Positions 10,668 through 21,802 of a stretch of 64,000 nucleotides of DNA are shown here, in pieces. Origin of the DNA: Sialis fuliginosa (lineage: Eukaryota > Arthropoda > Insecta > Megaloptera > Sialidae); the NCBI GenBank assembly GCA_961205875.1, contig OY540814.1, positions 1,860,001 through 1,924,000 on the forward strand. Reading direction: 5' to 3'. Both the position numbers and the translations under genes were made by a program. The notes beneath the pieces were generated by a model. That model saw only the letters and a program-made list of their open reading frames with translations, was not told where the DNA came from and searched no databases. How positions within the stretch are numbered: the first letter of the stretch is position 1; each line of letters begins with the position of its first letter.

Positions 10668-10795
10668 AATTACTTTTTTACTTATGCGTGAACAGCTCGT
10701 TGAAAAATTTAATTTCTTATAACAGTATATTGTAGAGAAATAAGAAAAAGATCCGAAGTGCTCAATTCGTAGATCCAATATTTTTAAAGAACTAT
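10668..10795. repeat. Inverted repeat arm (partner 11808-11935)
   Basis: About 125 bp beginning TTTTTTACTTATGCGTGAAC reappears as a diverged reverse complement at 11808-11935 (TTCACGCGTAAGTAAAAAAG). The pair brackets the start and array of the Helitron-like element, so the left arm may be an older related copy. Confidence 0.55.
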
Positions 10796-10843
10796 TCATT
10801 TAAAAATTATCAAAAAAGTAAAATCAAATTTTTATGATAATAA

Positions 10844-12026
10844 TCTATATACATATAATAACATGTCCTGACTGATTCATCATCGCCCAGCCGAAACCCC
10901 TGGTCCTAGAAATGTGAAATTTTAAGGGTATCTTCCTTTTATGACGTAACCATCCACTAAGAAAGGATTTTTCGATAATCAATCCCTAAGGGGGTAAAGA
11001 GGGTGTAAAAGTTTTTATGGGAAAAATATTTTTTGGTCGGATTTACTTGAAACTTAAAATAAATACTCTTCAATACAAACAATGAAACACGTATTTTAAG
11101 CTTTTCTAAAATTAACTCCTTAAGGGGGTGCAAGGGGGTGGATAAGTTTGTATAGGAAAAATATTTTTTGGTCAGATTTACTTGAAACTTAAAATATATA
11201 CTCTTCAATACAAACAATGAAACACATGTTTCAGCTTTTTCCAAAATTAAACCCTTAAATGGGGTAAGAGGGTGTAAAATTTTGTATGGGAAAAATATTT
11301 TTTGGTCGGATTAACTTGAAACTTAAAATAAATACTCCTCAATACAAATAATGAAACATGTATTTCAGCATTTTCCAAAATTAAACCCTTAAATGGGGTA
11401 AGAGGGTGTAAAAGTTTGTATGGATAAAATATTGTTTGGTCGAATTTAATTGAAATTTAAAATAAATACTCTTCAATACAAACAATCAAACACGTATTTC
11501 AAGCTTTTCCAAAATTAAATCCTTAAGGGGGTGCAAGAGGATGGATAAGTTTGTATAGGAAAAATATTTTTTGGTCAGATTTACTTGAAACTTAAAATAA
11601 ATATCTTCAATACACACAATGAAACACGTATTTCAGCATTTTCCAAAATTAAACCCTTAAATGGGGTAAGAGGGTGTAAAAGTTTGTATGGAAAAAATAT
11701 TTTTTGGTCAGATTTACTTGAAACATAAAATAAATAATATTCAATACAAACAATAAAACACGTATTTTAACATTTTCCAAAAATGGGGTAGCAGCTAGTT
11801 TCTAAATAAAAATATCTTAAAAATTACTAGATTTATGAATTGGGCTCTTAAATCTCTACACAATATTGCTCTGAGAAATTTTCAACGAGATATTCACGCG
11901 TAAGTAAAAAAGTAATTTAATTAAGTGTTGTTTGGTTTTTATTAGAAAAATAACTAATCGTGTTTGTACTTAATTAAACTAAAAACCCTAAAAAATAATT
12001 CCGTTGTCCACGCGGGGCCCAGCTAG
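10844..12026 (+). mobile_element. Helitron-like element with internal minisatellite
   Basis: Starts TCTATATACATATAATAACA after an A. The next block contains the widespread CATCATCGCCCAGCCGAAAC motif. It ends CCACGCGGGGCCCAGCTAG followed by T, matching the Helitron pattern of a TC start, a GC-rich subterminal stem and a CTRR end between A and T. No terminal inverted repeats or target duplication, as expected. The subterminal block with AAGTGTTGTTTGG recurs on the minus strand at 48835-48975 and 59293-59450. No Rep/helicase is present, so non-autonomous. Confidence 0.65.
10965..11790. repeat. 133-bp tandem array, about six copies
   Basis: Successive units start near 10981, 11113, 11248, 11383, 11515 and 11650. 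Each holds a GGGGTAAGAGGGTGTAAAAG-type segment, AAAAATATTTTTTGGTC, GATTTACTTGAAACTTAAAA and CAATACAAACAATGAAACAC. Two unit variants alternate (AAATGGGGTAAGAGG versus AAGGGGGTGCAAGRGG), suggesting higher-order duplication. The minus frame at 10957-11244 is a by-product. Confidence 0.85.
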
Positions 12027-12368
12027 TCAATGCATAAAATTAACTTGGGAGAAATTATTCATTAGCTGCTCTATTATAAATACTGTAAAATTACTTATGT
12101 GTGCAGTAATAATATTAGAATAGCGTAAGAATTAATTGAGTCTACATGGAGATTTATTAAAGTTCTTAAATTGGATTTTCACTTTTCCATTATATTCTCA
12201 GTGAAGTATTTTCTTAAATTCCATTACTAGAACTACAAAAACGTGTTCAAATAGATTTGGATTCAAACTACAATAGAAATTCTCAAACTTTAAAATGCAT
12301 TGTACAATGTACATATATTTTCATGAGATATTGATAGAGTAATTGCATTGTAAAAGTAATCTTTAAAA
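12027..12368. other. Single-copy-looking sequence, no gene
   Basis: AT-rich spacer between the Helitron-like element and repeat L. Nothing recognised. Confidence 0.4.
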
Positions 12369-12398
12369 TATTTAAGGTTTCCATAGAAAACTAGGAAC

Positions 12399-15300
12399 TA
12401 GAGCTGGGCGTGGGTCGTGAATTTTTCGGGTCATGTGAGCGATTTTCAAATCTTGAATCGTGAGCGGGCGTGATCGTGAGCCAAATTAAAACAACCGTGC
12501 GTGAGTACATTTTTATCATGCGTGATTCCGTGAGTATATTTTGAAGATAATTTTTTTTTATAAACTTATTTGATCTTTTTTTAATATCTGAACTAATAAT
12601 GCATAAATATAATAATGTTTTAAAACGAATTTTGACATTAAAAAATATAGTACCTATAAAAAATAATTGCTATTTTTAGAAGCACTTTCACGTGGTCAGT
12701 ATTGCCAACTATATCAGAACACCAAAAAAAGATTTAAAAATACATTGTAGCTTTATTTTCTTATTGTTTCGTTTGCTATTACTGTACTAGAATGTAACTT
12801 AGAAGTAAATAATATGAATATAAAATATACTACACATAGTTCAGGAAACTTGTGCAAAAGTTCCAAATAATTCGAATAGTTCAGGGATTTTTCATGGATT
12901 TAGAGATAGTTGTGAGGAGTATTTTCTGAAAAGTCCCCATTCCTAGGTGTTGAGCAAACCCTACAATCAGGGTTGAAAGAAACAATTTTGAGTGTTTATA
13001 AAAATCGGAATATCTCCGAAATGATAAATACTACACATTTGCAATTAGGCCCAAATGACGCAGAACTAAGTTCTTTATAGATACAGAGAACATTTTTTTA
13101 AATGTGGTCCCGTTAACTATGCTAAATTTGCAGTTAAACATTAAAAATATATATAATTCCATCTTGTATCACAAATATAACCTACTTTGCGGGCCCAAAT
13201 TAAAAAAATATGTTATTTTTGTCTGTGCTCAATTTAATTTCGCGTCATTTGAGCCTAATTGCAAATTTGTACTATGTACCATACAGGAGATATGTTTTTT
13301 TTAATTCCAAAACTTAGAAAAATTGTTGGTTAAAACAGTAGTAGTCAGAGTAACGAACAATTTCATAAATAGTCCAGTAATTTTAGATATAAATGCACTC
13401 AATCTGGGAAAAAAATAGCAGTTAGCTGAATTTTTGTATACACCTTCGTTACAGTGTTATAAATAACGTGTAAAAAGTCCCCAACGATATCGTGTCGGCG
13501 TTGCGAGATATTGAAGGTCTAACGTGACGAAAAACAGTTATTAACGAATATCTCGCTTCCTATTACTCGGAGGTCAATAAGGGTTATTATATAAATGGTG
13601 TGTTATAAAATTCTTAAGAAAAAAGGTTTTTTCCATTTTTAAAAAGAAACAACCGTTCTCGTGGTAGAGCGCGGAGAAAGTATGGCTATATATTTGCATA
13701 CGGTATGTCGCACTCTATGGCAATTGACTATTTTCATATGACTATTTGTACCGTAAAAAAATCACTAAAAACCAAAACTAATAATATCGATATAATTTTT
13801 TGCTCTACACTTACAATTAGATACATATAGGGATATTTGTGAAAATATTCATCTATGTATTAAAATAAAATAATGTAATAACATGTATAAGTATCATTTC
13901 ATTTGAATGTTTATATGGAGCTGTGTTAATTAATAAATTAAACTGTGTTTTTCTTCCCTGGGCTATAGTAACATTTTCAGGCTAAAATATGAATACTAAG
14001 GCCTTATCGGTTTTACAGGATTAAAATTGGGGTTCTCACATTAAGGTAATAAGAACATTAAATATTATAGAATATTAAATAATTATGGTTCCATACTATT
14101 AATGAATTAGTTGCTCCTTTATTTGTATGCCTTTTGTTTATAAAATAGATGGATCTATTGTACCTGTCTTGTTACGATCCTATAAAAATTGATCCAAGTA
14201 TGTATATTGTTTAGCTACTGAAATTAACTATTTAATATAGTTATATAGACACGCAAATATTTGTAGTGAATCGGTTAATTTTTCACAAATACCCGGACCG
14301 AAATTCCTCCCTAAACCGTTTCTAAAAATACACCATATAGTCTGTAATGTTGTTGAAGTAATACTTATAATAATACTCTATAATATATTTAATGGAATAT
14401 GTCCATAATTTGAATTTTTTACATCAATACTATAATAGGAACGTGTTTGTTCTGGTATACAGCAATGTAGTAGTTAAAAAAATAACCTTTTTGCCGTTAC
14501 CACTGCATTAATCTTGATGTTTTTGGTTTTTATTAGACGCGAAAATTTATGATGTTTGAATAAGATTCTACAAAAAAATCTCGAAATAGCATCAGGGTCA
14601 ACTAAAATCGAAAAAAATGCAAAAAAATATTTTTTACTTAACTATATTTTTTTAAAGTCACAATGCTCCTTACGCTAGTACATAACTGATCTTAATAACC
14701 TTGATCTTATTTTATAGTAAATTATATTCTCTACAAAAAAAGTTATTACCATCGTGTTCGTAGAGTGAATATTTTCAAAGAAAAAAGCGAAAAACCGTGG
14801 AAAATTGTGCCCCGTCCGCCATTTATTTACGATGGCAACGATATCACCGCTTAGGTTAGTCACAATTAAAAATATATATGTATATTATCTATGCAAAATT
14901 TAATTCTGCGTCATTTAAGGGTAATTGCAAATTGGTTCTATGTACCGTTCAGGTGCTATTTCAGTTTTTATAATCTCTTAAGCTGTTTCTTCCAACCATG
15001 ATTGCAGGGTTGGCTCAACACTTAAGAATGGGGACTTTTACGAAAATACTCCTCACAACTAATTCTAAAACCCTGGAAAGTTTCATAACTTTTTGAATTA
15101 TTTAGTACTTTTGCACAGTATTTCTAAATTAATAGTATCGAGACTGAAATAAAATTGAAAATATTGTAAAAAAATTACATTTGGTTCACTATTTTTTCAA
15201 AAACCCAGCTCTCCTAACATTAATATTTAACCGATCTCAATGTTCTTGATCTTATTTTAAAGAAAATTATATGCTCTACAAGAAAAGATATTTGCTATGT

Positions 15301-16286
15301 TTTCGTAGAACGTACGGTTTCAGATAAAAACGCGAAAAACTGTAGAAAAATGTGATCCATTCGCCATTTTTTTAAGATGGCGACGGTAGCACAACTCGGA
15401 TCAACTTGAACATTTTGGAGAATAACCAGAGTCATTAGTAGAACATTTTTACCAAAAATCATTTTGGTCCAAATTAGTTTCCGATAGTTGTTTAAATTTA
15501 TGTTTATTTGACTTGACTAATAATGTGTATAGCAAATTTAAATATCTTCTCCCAGGCAGGTAAATAAATTTTTCGGGGTAATTTTAAAACTTGGTTTTTG
15601 GACAGAAAGGTTCATTTAAATGACTAAACAAAAAAGAATATTTTCTTTTCAAATGTACCTATGTAAGAACTTAAAGAGAGTACCTCCATTTTGATTTTTT
15701 TTTTAAATATTCGACATAATATGCATTTTTAAGTGTTTGTACTATAAAAGACATAACATAATAAATTATATTCATTTAAATCATTCGATTTTAAACAATT
15801 TAGGTCTATGGAAAAAGTTTGTCAGTTCTTTAGTTCAAAAGATACAACCATATTAAGAAAGCACTTCATTAAAAAAAAAATACCAAAAACCAAAATTAAA
15901 ATAAGTGTATCTTTTTTTGATCAACACCTACATATGGGAATATTTCTGAAAAGATGCATCTAAGTACTGGGAACAATATGTATAAGTATCATTTCTATTG
16001 GAATTATTTAGAAGTTTATATGGAGCTGTGTTTTTGTTTCCTGAACTAACAATATATTGCACGTAAAAACATTAATTTTCATCATTTCAAAATTTAATTT
16101 ACAACAATTAGATTAAATCGGGTCACGAGCGTGACCCGCCGTGCGTGATCGGGCGTGAGTAAAAAAAATAGAATTCGTGAGCGTGAATATTTTTTTTGTA
16201 ACCATGAGTGCACGGGCGTGACTAAAAATTTTTCTCTCGTGAGCGTGCGTGATCGTGAGCAAAAATTACTCACGTGCCCAGCTCTA
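12399..16286. mobile_element. 3.9-kb hAT element, perfect 8-bp target duplication
   Basis: Ends TAGAGCTGGGCGTGGGTCGTG and the complement of TAGAGCTGGGCACGTGAG, followed by clusters of CGTGAGC/GCTCACG motifs in both subterminal regions. CTAGGAAC flanks it exactly (12391-12398 and 16287-16294). Repeat L at 58228-58235 holds the single-copy empty site. The interior carries diverged internal inverted and direct repeats but no recognisable transposase. Confidence 0.88.
12838..15120. repeat. Internal inverted and direct repeats of the 3.9-kb hAT
   Basis: 12838-13090 is a diverged reverse complement of about 14880-15120 (landmarks TGTGAGGAGTATTTTC, AAAGTCCCCATTC, CAGGGTTG, CTGCGTCATTT). Separately, 14660-14870 is a direct repeat of 15215-15400 (TTGATCTTATTTTA ... 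CGCCATTT ... GATGGCRACG), and 13752-13970 is a direct repeat of 15868-16055 (ATGTATAAGTATCATTTC, TTTATATGGAGCTGTGTT). The element was assembled from internal duplications or nested foldbacks. Confidence 0.65.
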
Positions 16287-16802
16287 CTAGGAACCCTTGT
16301 AGTTTCGGTCTGTTCGTTTCTCTCATTTATATACCTACTAAGATGAAATTTGGTACAGTAGAACTCCTATAAGTTCTAAGCTACGAGACCAAATATTCTC
16401 GGAATAAGAACTTACAGGGTACCCCTTTCATCACAATATCAATCTAATGAAATGACACGGGAGTAGCTTTCTCTCTCTCTCGCACACTTTACTCAGAGCG
16501 ATCTAACATAACTCCCTGGTGGTAAAATTTAAAAGTTATCTGACAGTTCATCATTTGTAATATATGACGTCATAAAAAGAAGATAGTGACTATATTTGAG
16601 TTTTATTTGAATACTATGTATTTTATTACATACTGTTTTTCTTTTCGTCTGTTTAATAACGTTGTACGTATATTTCCATTTATATAATTGTGAAACCAGT
16701 TTAGTTTCGGTTCCCGGAAAAGGTCTTTTTAAAAACAATTACACTGGTTTTGACAATTATATTAACTATACATCATAAGCTTCACTACATGTGCAAGCCA
16801 AT

Positions 16803-18837
16803 TAGGGCATACAAAAACCCGAAAAAATTACAAAACCCGGTTTTCGGTTTTTCATAAAGTGAAAAACCGGTTAACCGGTTTTTAGTCGGGTTTGTCAATT
16901 AAGTTTAAAAAATGTTTTTAACTATTTAAATAAAATAGTAAATTAATATTAAAAAAATAAAACTTATTTAATTATACCTTTTCAAGTTCAAATTGAGACT
17001 ATTCAATTTTAAATTGGGAATAATCAATTTCAAAATTAAGACTATTCAATTTCAAACTGTAAATAATCAATTTCAAATTGAGACTTATCAATTTCAAATT
17101 AGGAACTATTAATTAGTAAAGTTAGTTTAAAAGTGATCTATAGGTAAAGACAGTAAATATGACTCAAACTGAGTTTCGATTACAGTAGCTAAAAAATATT
17201 GTACGAGAAAATATCACGAAAATTATTGTTAATTATATCCGATATGTCACTCATGATATATAATATATATGATACATTAATTATGATTTGTTAATTTGGA
17301 CAATAGTAAATAATTGAGGGCCTGATTTTAAATAAAATACAGAAATTAAAAATCTTTAATATATGTTAACTTAATTAATTAATATTCGTAACAATAATAA
17401 GTTAAATAATAATTGCAACAGTGGCCCCTATATGAATTCGTTGGGGGGGGGGGGGGGGAGGCAAGGCTCTAGCCTAAAAATAAAAGTCAGTGAATGGTAT
17501 ATTCACGTATTTAAATTATTAATTGAATGACCGATAAAAAGCCTGGGCAAGAAAACAATTTCTTATGGGGTCCGCCAACAATTCCAATCTGGGGGTTCGT
17601 GATAGTATGTGGAGGCCATAATTGCAGCTATAGCAAATATATTTTGTATTATAATACATTATATTATATTGAAATAAATTATTTATTTATTTTCATCTCA
17701 AATGTGGAATTTACAATTCCCAATCTGAAATTGATTAGTCTAAATTTGAACTTGAAATGGTATAATCTCCTTTATTAACATATTATTATACCGGGTGCGC
17801 CAAAAGTATGGAAACCCCTGAAAATTTCGCAGAATAAGCGGGAAAAAAAAAATGAAAATACCATATCCGACGTATTTTTTGACGGGGAATCCAATGGTGA
17901 CTTTGAATTTGACCTTGAACATAACCTCTAAGCTACAGCGAACCAAAAATCGATTTTTTAAATAGTACCCCCTTTTTTTATTGCAGATTCGAAAAGAGCG
18001 GAAAATTTTACGTTAGAATATGTATTTTTTTTTTTTTTCAAATCTTTTCGAATCTGCAATAAAAAAGGGGGTCCCATTTAAAAAAATCGATTTTTGGTTC
18101 GCTATAGCTTAGAGGTTGTGTTCAAGGTCAAATTCAAGGTTACCATTGGATTCCCCGTCAAAAAATACGTCGGATATGGTATTTTCATTTTTTTTTCCCC
18201 GCTTATTCTGCGAAATTTTCACTTACTTGAGCTTAATTTTAGGTAAATTCTTGTTTTATTTGAGTCTGTAGTGCCCTTAAAATGACCTTTAAAAAAAAAA
18301 AAAAATACATATTCTAACGTAAAATTTTTCGCTCTTTTCGAATCTGCAATAAAAAAAGGGGGTACTATTTAAAAAATCGATTTTTGGTTCGCTGTAGCTT
18401 AGAGGTTATGTTCAAGGTCAAATTCAAAGTCACCATTGGATTCCCCGTCAAAAAATACGTCGGATATGGTATTTTCATTTTTTTTTTCCCGCTTATTCTG
18501 CGAAATTTTCAGGGGTTTCCATACTTTTGGCGCACCCTGTATATGTACTTCACGAATAACTCTCAAATTCCATTTACTCCGCTATAATATTTTTATTTTC
18601 TCATTGCACGTTAGTTTATAGATGTCACCCTTTTTTAATTTAAATAAATTCACAACATAAATACTTCATGAATAACAGTAAAAAAAATTAAATTATTTGT
18701 CATTTAGAGAAACAAAACAATATATACATATATAATTGACTTTCGGTTTTTCGGGAAAAACCCGGTTTTACGGTTTTGGTAAATTTTAACAAAAAACCGG
18801 TTAACCGGCTTCGGTTAAAACCGGTTTGTATGCCCTA
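16803..18837. mobile_element. 2.0-kb hAT element, perfect 8-bp target duplication
   Basis: Ends TAGGGCATACAAA and its complement, followed by many AACCGGTTAACCGG motifs in both tips. AAGCCAAT flanks both sides exactly (16795-16802 and 18838-18845). Contains the foldback element at 17791-18539 and, at 16995-17110, a short degenerate array of TCAATTTCAAATTGAGAC units. A 16-G run lies near 17443. No transposase. Confidence 0.88.
17791..18539. mobile_element. Three-armed mariner-like foldback element
   Basis: TIR CGGGTGCGCCAAAAGTATGG, complemented at the right end, with TA at 17789-17790 and 18540-18541. The left arm (17791-18030) is the reverse complement of the right arm (18300-18539), and a third arm at about 18038-18220 repeats the right-arm sequence in the same orientation without the outer tip. 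The identical N-terminal frames at 17740-17946 (minus) and 18384-18587 (plus) are the two arms, not genes. Confidence 0.85.
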
Positions 18838-19440
18838 AAGCCAATATAAGAGTGTTTGTTAAAATGAATACATTCTGTTTTATACCTCTAAGATAATACA
18901 TTATGTTGTATAATATAATCTTAAGTCTAGTGATTATTGTATAGCTGAAACAACAGTGTCAGCATCTTGTGTCCGGTTGTGTGGTCTTAACTAACCACTT
19001 TAATAATTATTTTCTCACGGTTTGCGCATGCTCAATGAAAAGACGGTAAGGAGTGAGGGAAACAACTTCTCCTCCGATGTAGGGGAATTCGAACTTATAG
19101 GGATCGGACTTATAGGAGTTCAACTGACGTAGATTGGTGACCCAAAAACAGAAATGATGAAATTTCTGGAAAAAATATTTTTAGACCCCTCCTCCAGAGA
19201 ATGAAAAGTGTACTCAAAAAATTTTTTTTCGCTTATTCCATCGAGTGAGGTGTCTTTAGGTCTCCTAAAATGCAACGAAAATATATTAGGACCTTTTGAT
19301 TTCAACCCTTCAGTCACGATGTATTTGCTTTTCAAAGTCGTTATCAGAGGAAGCTCGCCTCACCTCTAATTTCTAAACAATCGATTCAAGAAATTTGAAA
19401 AAATCCAGAATGTAGCTTTTAATTAGTACTTTCAATGAAA

Positions 19441-20280
19441 ATTATAACGACCACTGAAGCAAAAATAGTTTATGAATTTTTTTTAAATAACTCTTCGCGC
19501 ACTTAGCCGTTTTATTTTTTAATTTGGTATTGTTCGACAATTTAAAAGTATTTACGTATACTCGATTTAGCATATAAAAATATTTTTATATTATAAATAA
19601 ATAAAAACAATTTTTTTTTACATTTTATAGAAATGCGTATAGGTTTACACACACCTAATCTAAATTTAATATATTCCTTCTATTTACAGCAATGTATTTG
19701 TTTACTACAAGGGTAAGAGTGAGGAACCTTTTTGCAAAAACCTTAAGGCTATTTTTGGCTAATGAAAAGCTTTTACAAACTTTGAGTAAACTCTTCTGAA
19801 ACACTGGGTATTAGAACAAAGAGCAAATTCGTATTCTGGCAATTTTCAAAAATCCTTTATCTGATGGACAAGGTGTAGGAATAATGGAACGATATTTTTT
19901 AACTATATTTTAAAGTTGAATTCTGAAAATTTTTTCTAATTTTAATGAAATACAAGAAAATTTTTATTATTTGGAAGAGGGGGTAGTGTTTAATCTTAAA
20001 ATTTTATGTAAATTTTTTAAATGAAAAAACTAAGTTAATCATAGACATAGTGCATGGACAGCGCATTTTATATTAACACAATGGTGTAACATTTGTTCAA
20101 AAAGTAAGAGATAGATGCAGTGTAGTTTGGAATATATCTATCTCTTTTTCTAAGAATCTGATTGGTAGCTTACTACAGTTCAGGGTAGTATTTCTGTCAG
20201 ATGTATTTTTGTATATCTATCTTGTGATTCTTGTGCAATAAGTTTTTTTATTAGAAAAGTAAATAATATAAACAATAAAC
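19441..20280. other. No supported gene; candidate flank of the THAP relic
   Basis: AT-rich sequence without repeat matches. A 23-nt segment at 19690-19712 has an acceptor-like pyrimidine tract and a donor-like GTAAGA, but it is too short to support as an exon. Confidence 0.35.
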
Positions 20281-20288
20281 ATACTATA

Positions 20289-20573
20289 ATGGTTCATATT
20301 TGTTTTGTGTGTAAGTGGCGGTTGGATAAAGATCCTAAAAGATATTTTCGCCGTTAAGTAAATAATATTTTCTATAATATTAAATAATACTTATCGGTAA
20401 TTAATTAATTATAAATCTGTTGTCACAAATTCCCACTTAAAGAAGATGAAAAACAAAAATGGTTTAACATTATTGGTGAAAAAGATGCAATTGTAAGAAA
20501 ATAGACAATGCTGTGTTGTTTACATTTTGATGAAAGTTGTTTCTATTATGGTCTACAAAATTTATATTATTTA
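20289..20573 (+). pseudogene. Broken THAP-type zinc-finger coding remnant
   Basis: Not intact. From the ATG at 20289 the frame reads Met-Val-His-Ile-Cys-Phe-Val-Cys and continues DKDPKRYF to a stop at 20355-20357. In the same frame, about 66 bp on, it resumes at 20424 with HKFPLKEDEKQKWFNII, meets a stop at 20502-20504, and continues MLCCLHFDESCF. Together this gives the THAP order: CxxC near the start, an aromatic-His-x-Phe-Pro segment, a Lys/Arg-Trp pair, then CxxH followed by Phe. THAP domains are DNA-binding C2CH fingers found in P-element transposases and in host regulators. The gap could be an insertion or a poor intron (no AG at the junction). No downstream P-element-like catalytic region was recognised, so origin from a transposon or a host gene is open. 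Confidence 0.6.
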
Positions 20574-20679
20574 AAAATCAACAATCGTTTTTTTTAATAA
20601 AATTTTTTTATAACGTTAATTATTTTTTGAATTTTAACCTCTTTATATGTATGTATCTATGAATATTTTTAATGTAAGA

Positions 20680-21055
20680 TTTATCTCAATTTATTTTAAA
20701 AATTCGTGTTTTGTGTTTCTAAATTGATATTTGCTTGGACTTATTAATTTTGACGTTTTGAATGTCATTTTGGCGTTTTAAATGTCATTTTGGCGTTTTA
20801 AATGTCATTTTGACGTTTTAAATGTCATTTTGACGTTTGAATAAATTTAGATTTAGATTGAAATTGTCAAAAAATTAAAAATATTCAGGTACGATTTCGA
20901 ACAAATATTTTTTAGTAAAATTTTATAAAAATTAAATGGTTAACCAATTCTAAGCAATTTATCTGAGCATCGGTTTTAATTTAAATTGTTCTATAATTAA
21001 CTACCTTTGGTGAATTTAGCACGAGGAAGCACTGTGCATTTACTTGGCAGATGTA
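20680..21055 (+). repeat. Dispersed repeat G, copy 2, with expanded minisatellite
   Basis: Collinear with 9685-9945. Between 20749 and 20840 a unit of about 20 bp (TTTTAAATGTCATTTTGACG and GG-variants) is repeated four to five times, versus about two in copy 1. Ends at GCACGAGGAAGCACTGTG, as copy 1 does. The frame 21044-21250 starts at its edge and is not supported. Confidence 0.75.
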
Positions 21056-21802
21056 TTTTTTGCCATTATCATGTGTAATTTTCTAATATCCTGTTTGAGT
21101 ATGTATTTAATATTGACAGGATATTTGAATGCAGTTTCTTTTATGTTTTATTTCATTTTTTCACTATATCGTCTCTTCCCTTACTCTAAGATACGCGAGA
21201 CGTTTTTTTATCTTTTCATATTTATTACATTTTTCTCAATTACGATCTGAAGACTGTTAAAAGGAAATTGAATATGGTATGCAAATAAAATATTCACGAC
21301 AGAATAAAATGTCTACAAATTATATTTTAAATAAAGAAATGAAATGTAAGTACCTATCTATTTATTCTTTTTTCGTTTACTTTCCAAAATGTATACATAT
21401 AAAGGTACGAAGGAGTTACAGTAATTGTATTTTATTTTTAATGTAATGATAGTATATTTTTATGATTTAAATGATTTGTATTAAAAGCCCATACATATTT
21501 GAGAAATTATTGTGGAAATATTCTATAAATTAATATAATATTTTATAGTCCAGGCAACGTAGAATTTTTTACTGGTGTCAAATTTGGAAAAATGTATGAG
21601 GTGCCAAATTTAAACAGTGATTAGAACTTGTCCAGATGTATATTTCCTGAAAACTAAAAAAATAAATTAAAAAATAGCCATTAATGGGGGTCATATCCAA
21701 GACTGGTGCCACTACCTTATTTAAGTTTTATATACCTCGCACTTGTCAAATATGAGTTAATTGATGAAAAATTATCCATCTGCCTTCAAATTTGTGGTTT
21801 TA
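21056..21802. other. Mostly single-copy; contains a family A right-end fragment
   Basis: 21661-21720 matches the right end of family A (AATAGCCATTAATGGGGGTC, TCCAAGACTGGTGCC), in the same orientation as the other copies. The rest is AT-rich with no recognised feature. Confidence 0.5.

Larger units (their letters stand above)
16356..19126. mobile_element. Pogo/Tc1-like element split by a hAT
   Basis: Left end CAGTAGAACTCCTATAAGTT and right end (CTTATAGGAGTTCAACTG) are inverted repeats with further matching AACTTATAGGG-like motifs inside. The left flank has TA at 16354-16355. On the right, comparison with repeat L suggests the TA and about five neighbouring bases are deleted. The hAT at 16803-18837 interrupts it. 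The remaining interior (16376-16794 and 18846-19080) holds a CTCTCTCTCTC run and no transposase. Confidence 0.7.
12369..19440 (-). repeat. Repeat L, minus-strand copy broken by two large insertions
   Basis: Three pieces collinear with the intact plus-strand copy at 57815-58256: 12369-12398, 16287-16355 and 19127-19440. Shared landmarks include GAAAACTAGGAACCCTT, AAATTTGGTA, ACGTAGATTG and ACCTTTTGATTTYAACCCTTC. The breaks are exactly the hAT element (12399-16286) and the pogo-like element (16356-19126). The open frame at 19120-19335 is part of L and has no known domain. Confidence 0.75.

Noticed and set aside
10957-11244. 95-residue frame with an internally repeated sequence
   Set aside because: Translation of the 133-bp tandem array.
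10965-11790. CRISPR-like array
   Set aside because: Units are continuous tandem repeats without unique spacers, in a eukaryotic context.
17740-18621. Two identical N-terminal protein sequences on opposite strands
   Set aside because: They are the inverted arms of the foldback element at 17791-18539.
19690-19712. 23-nt microexon candidate
   Set aside because: Splice-like signals present, but the segment is too short and the sequence too AT-rich to separate from chance.
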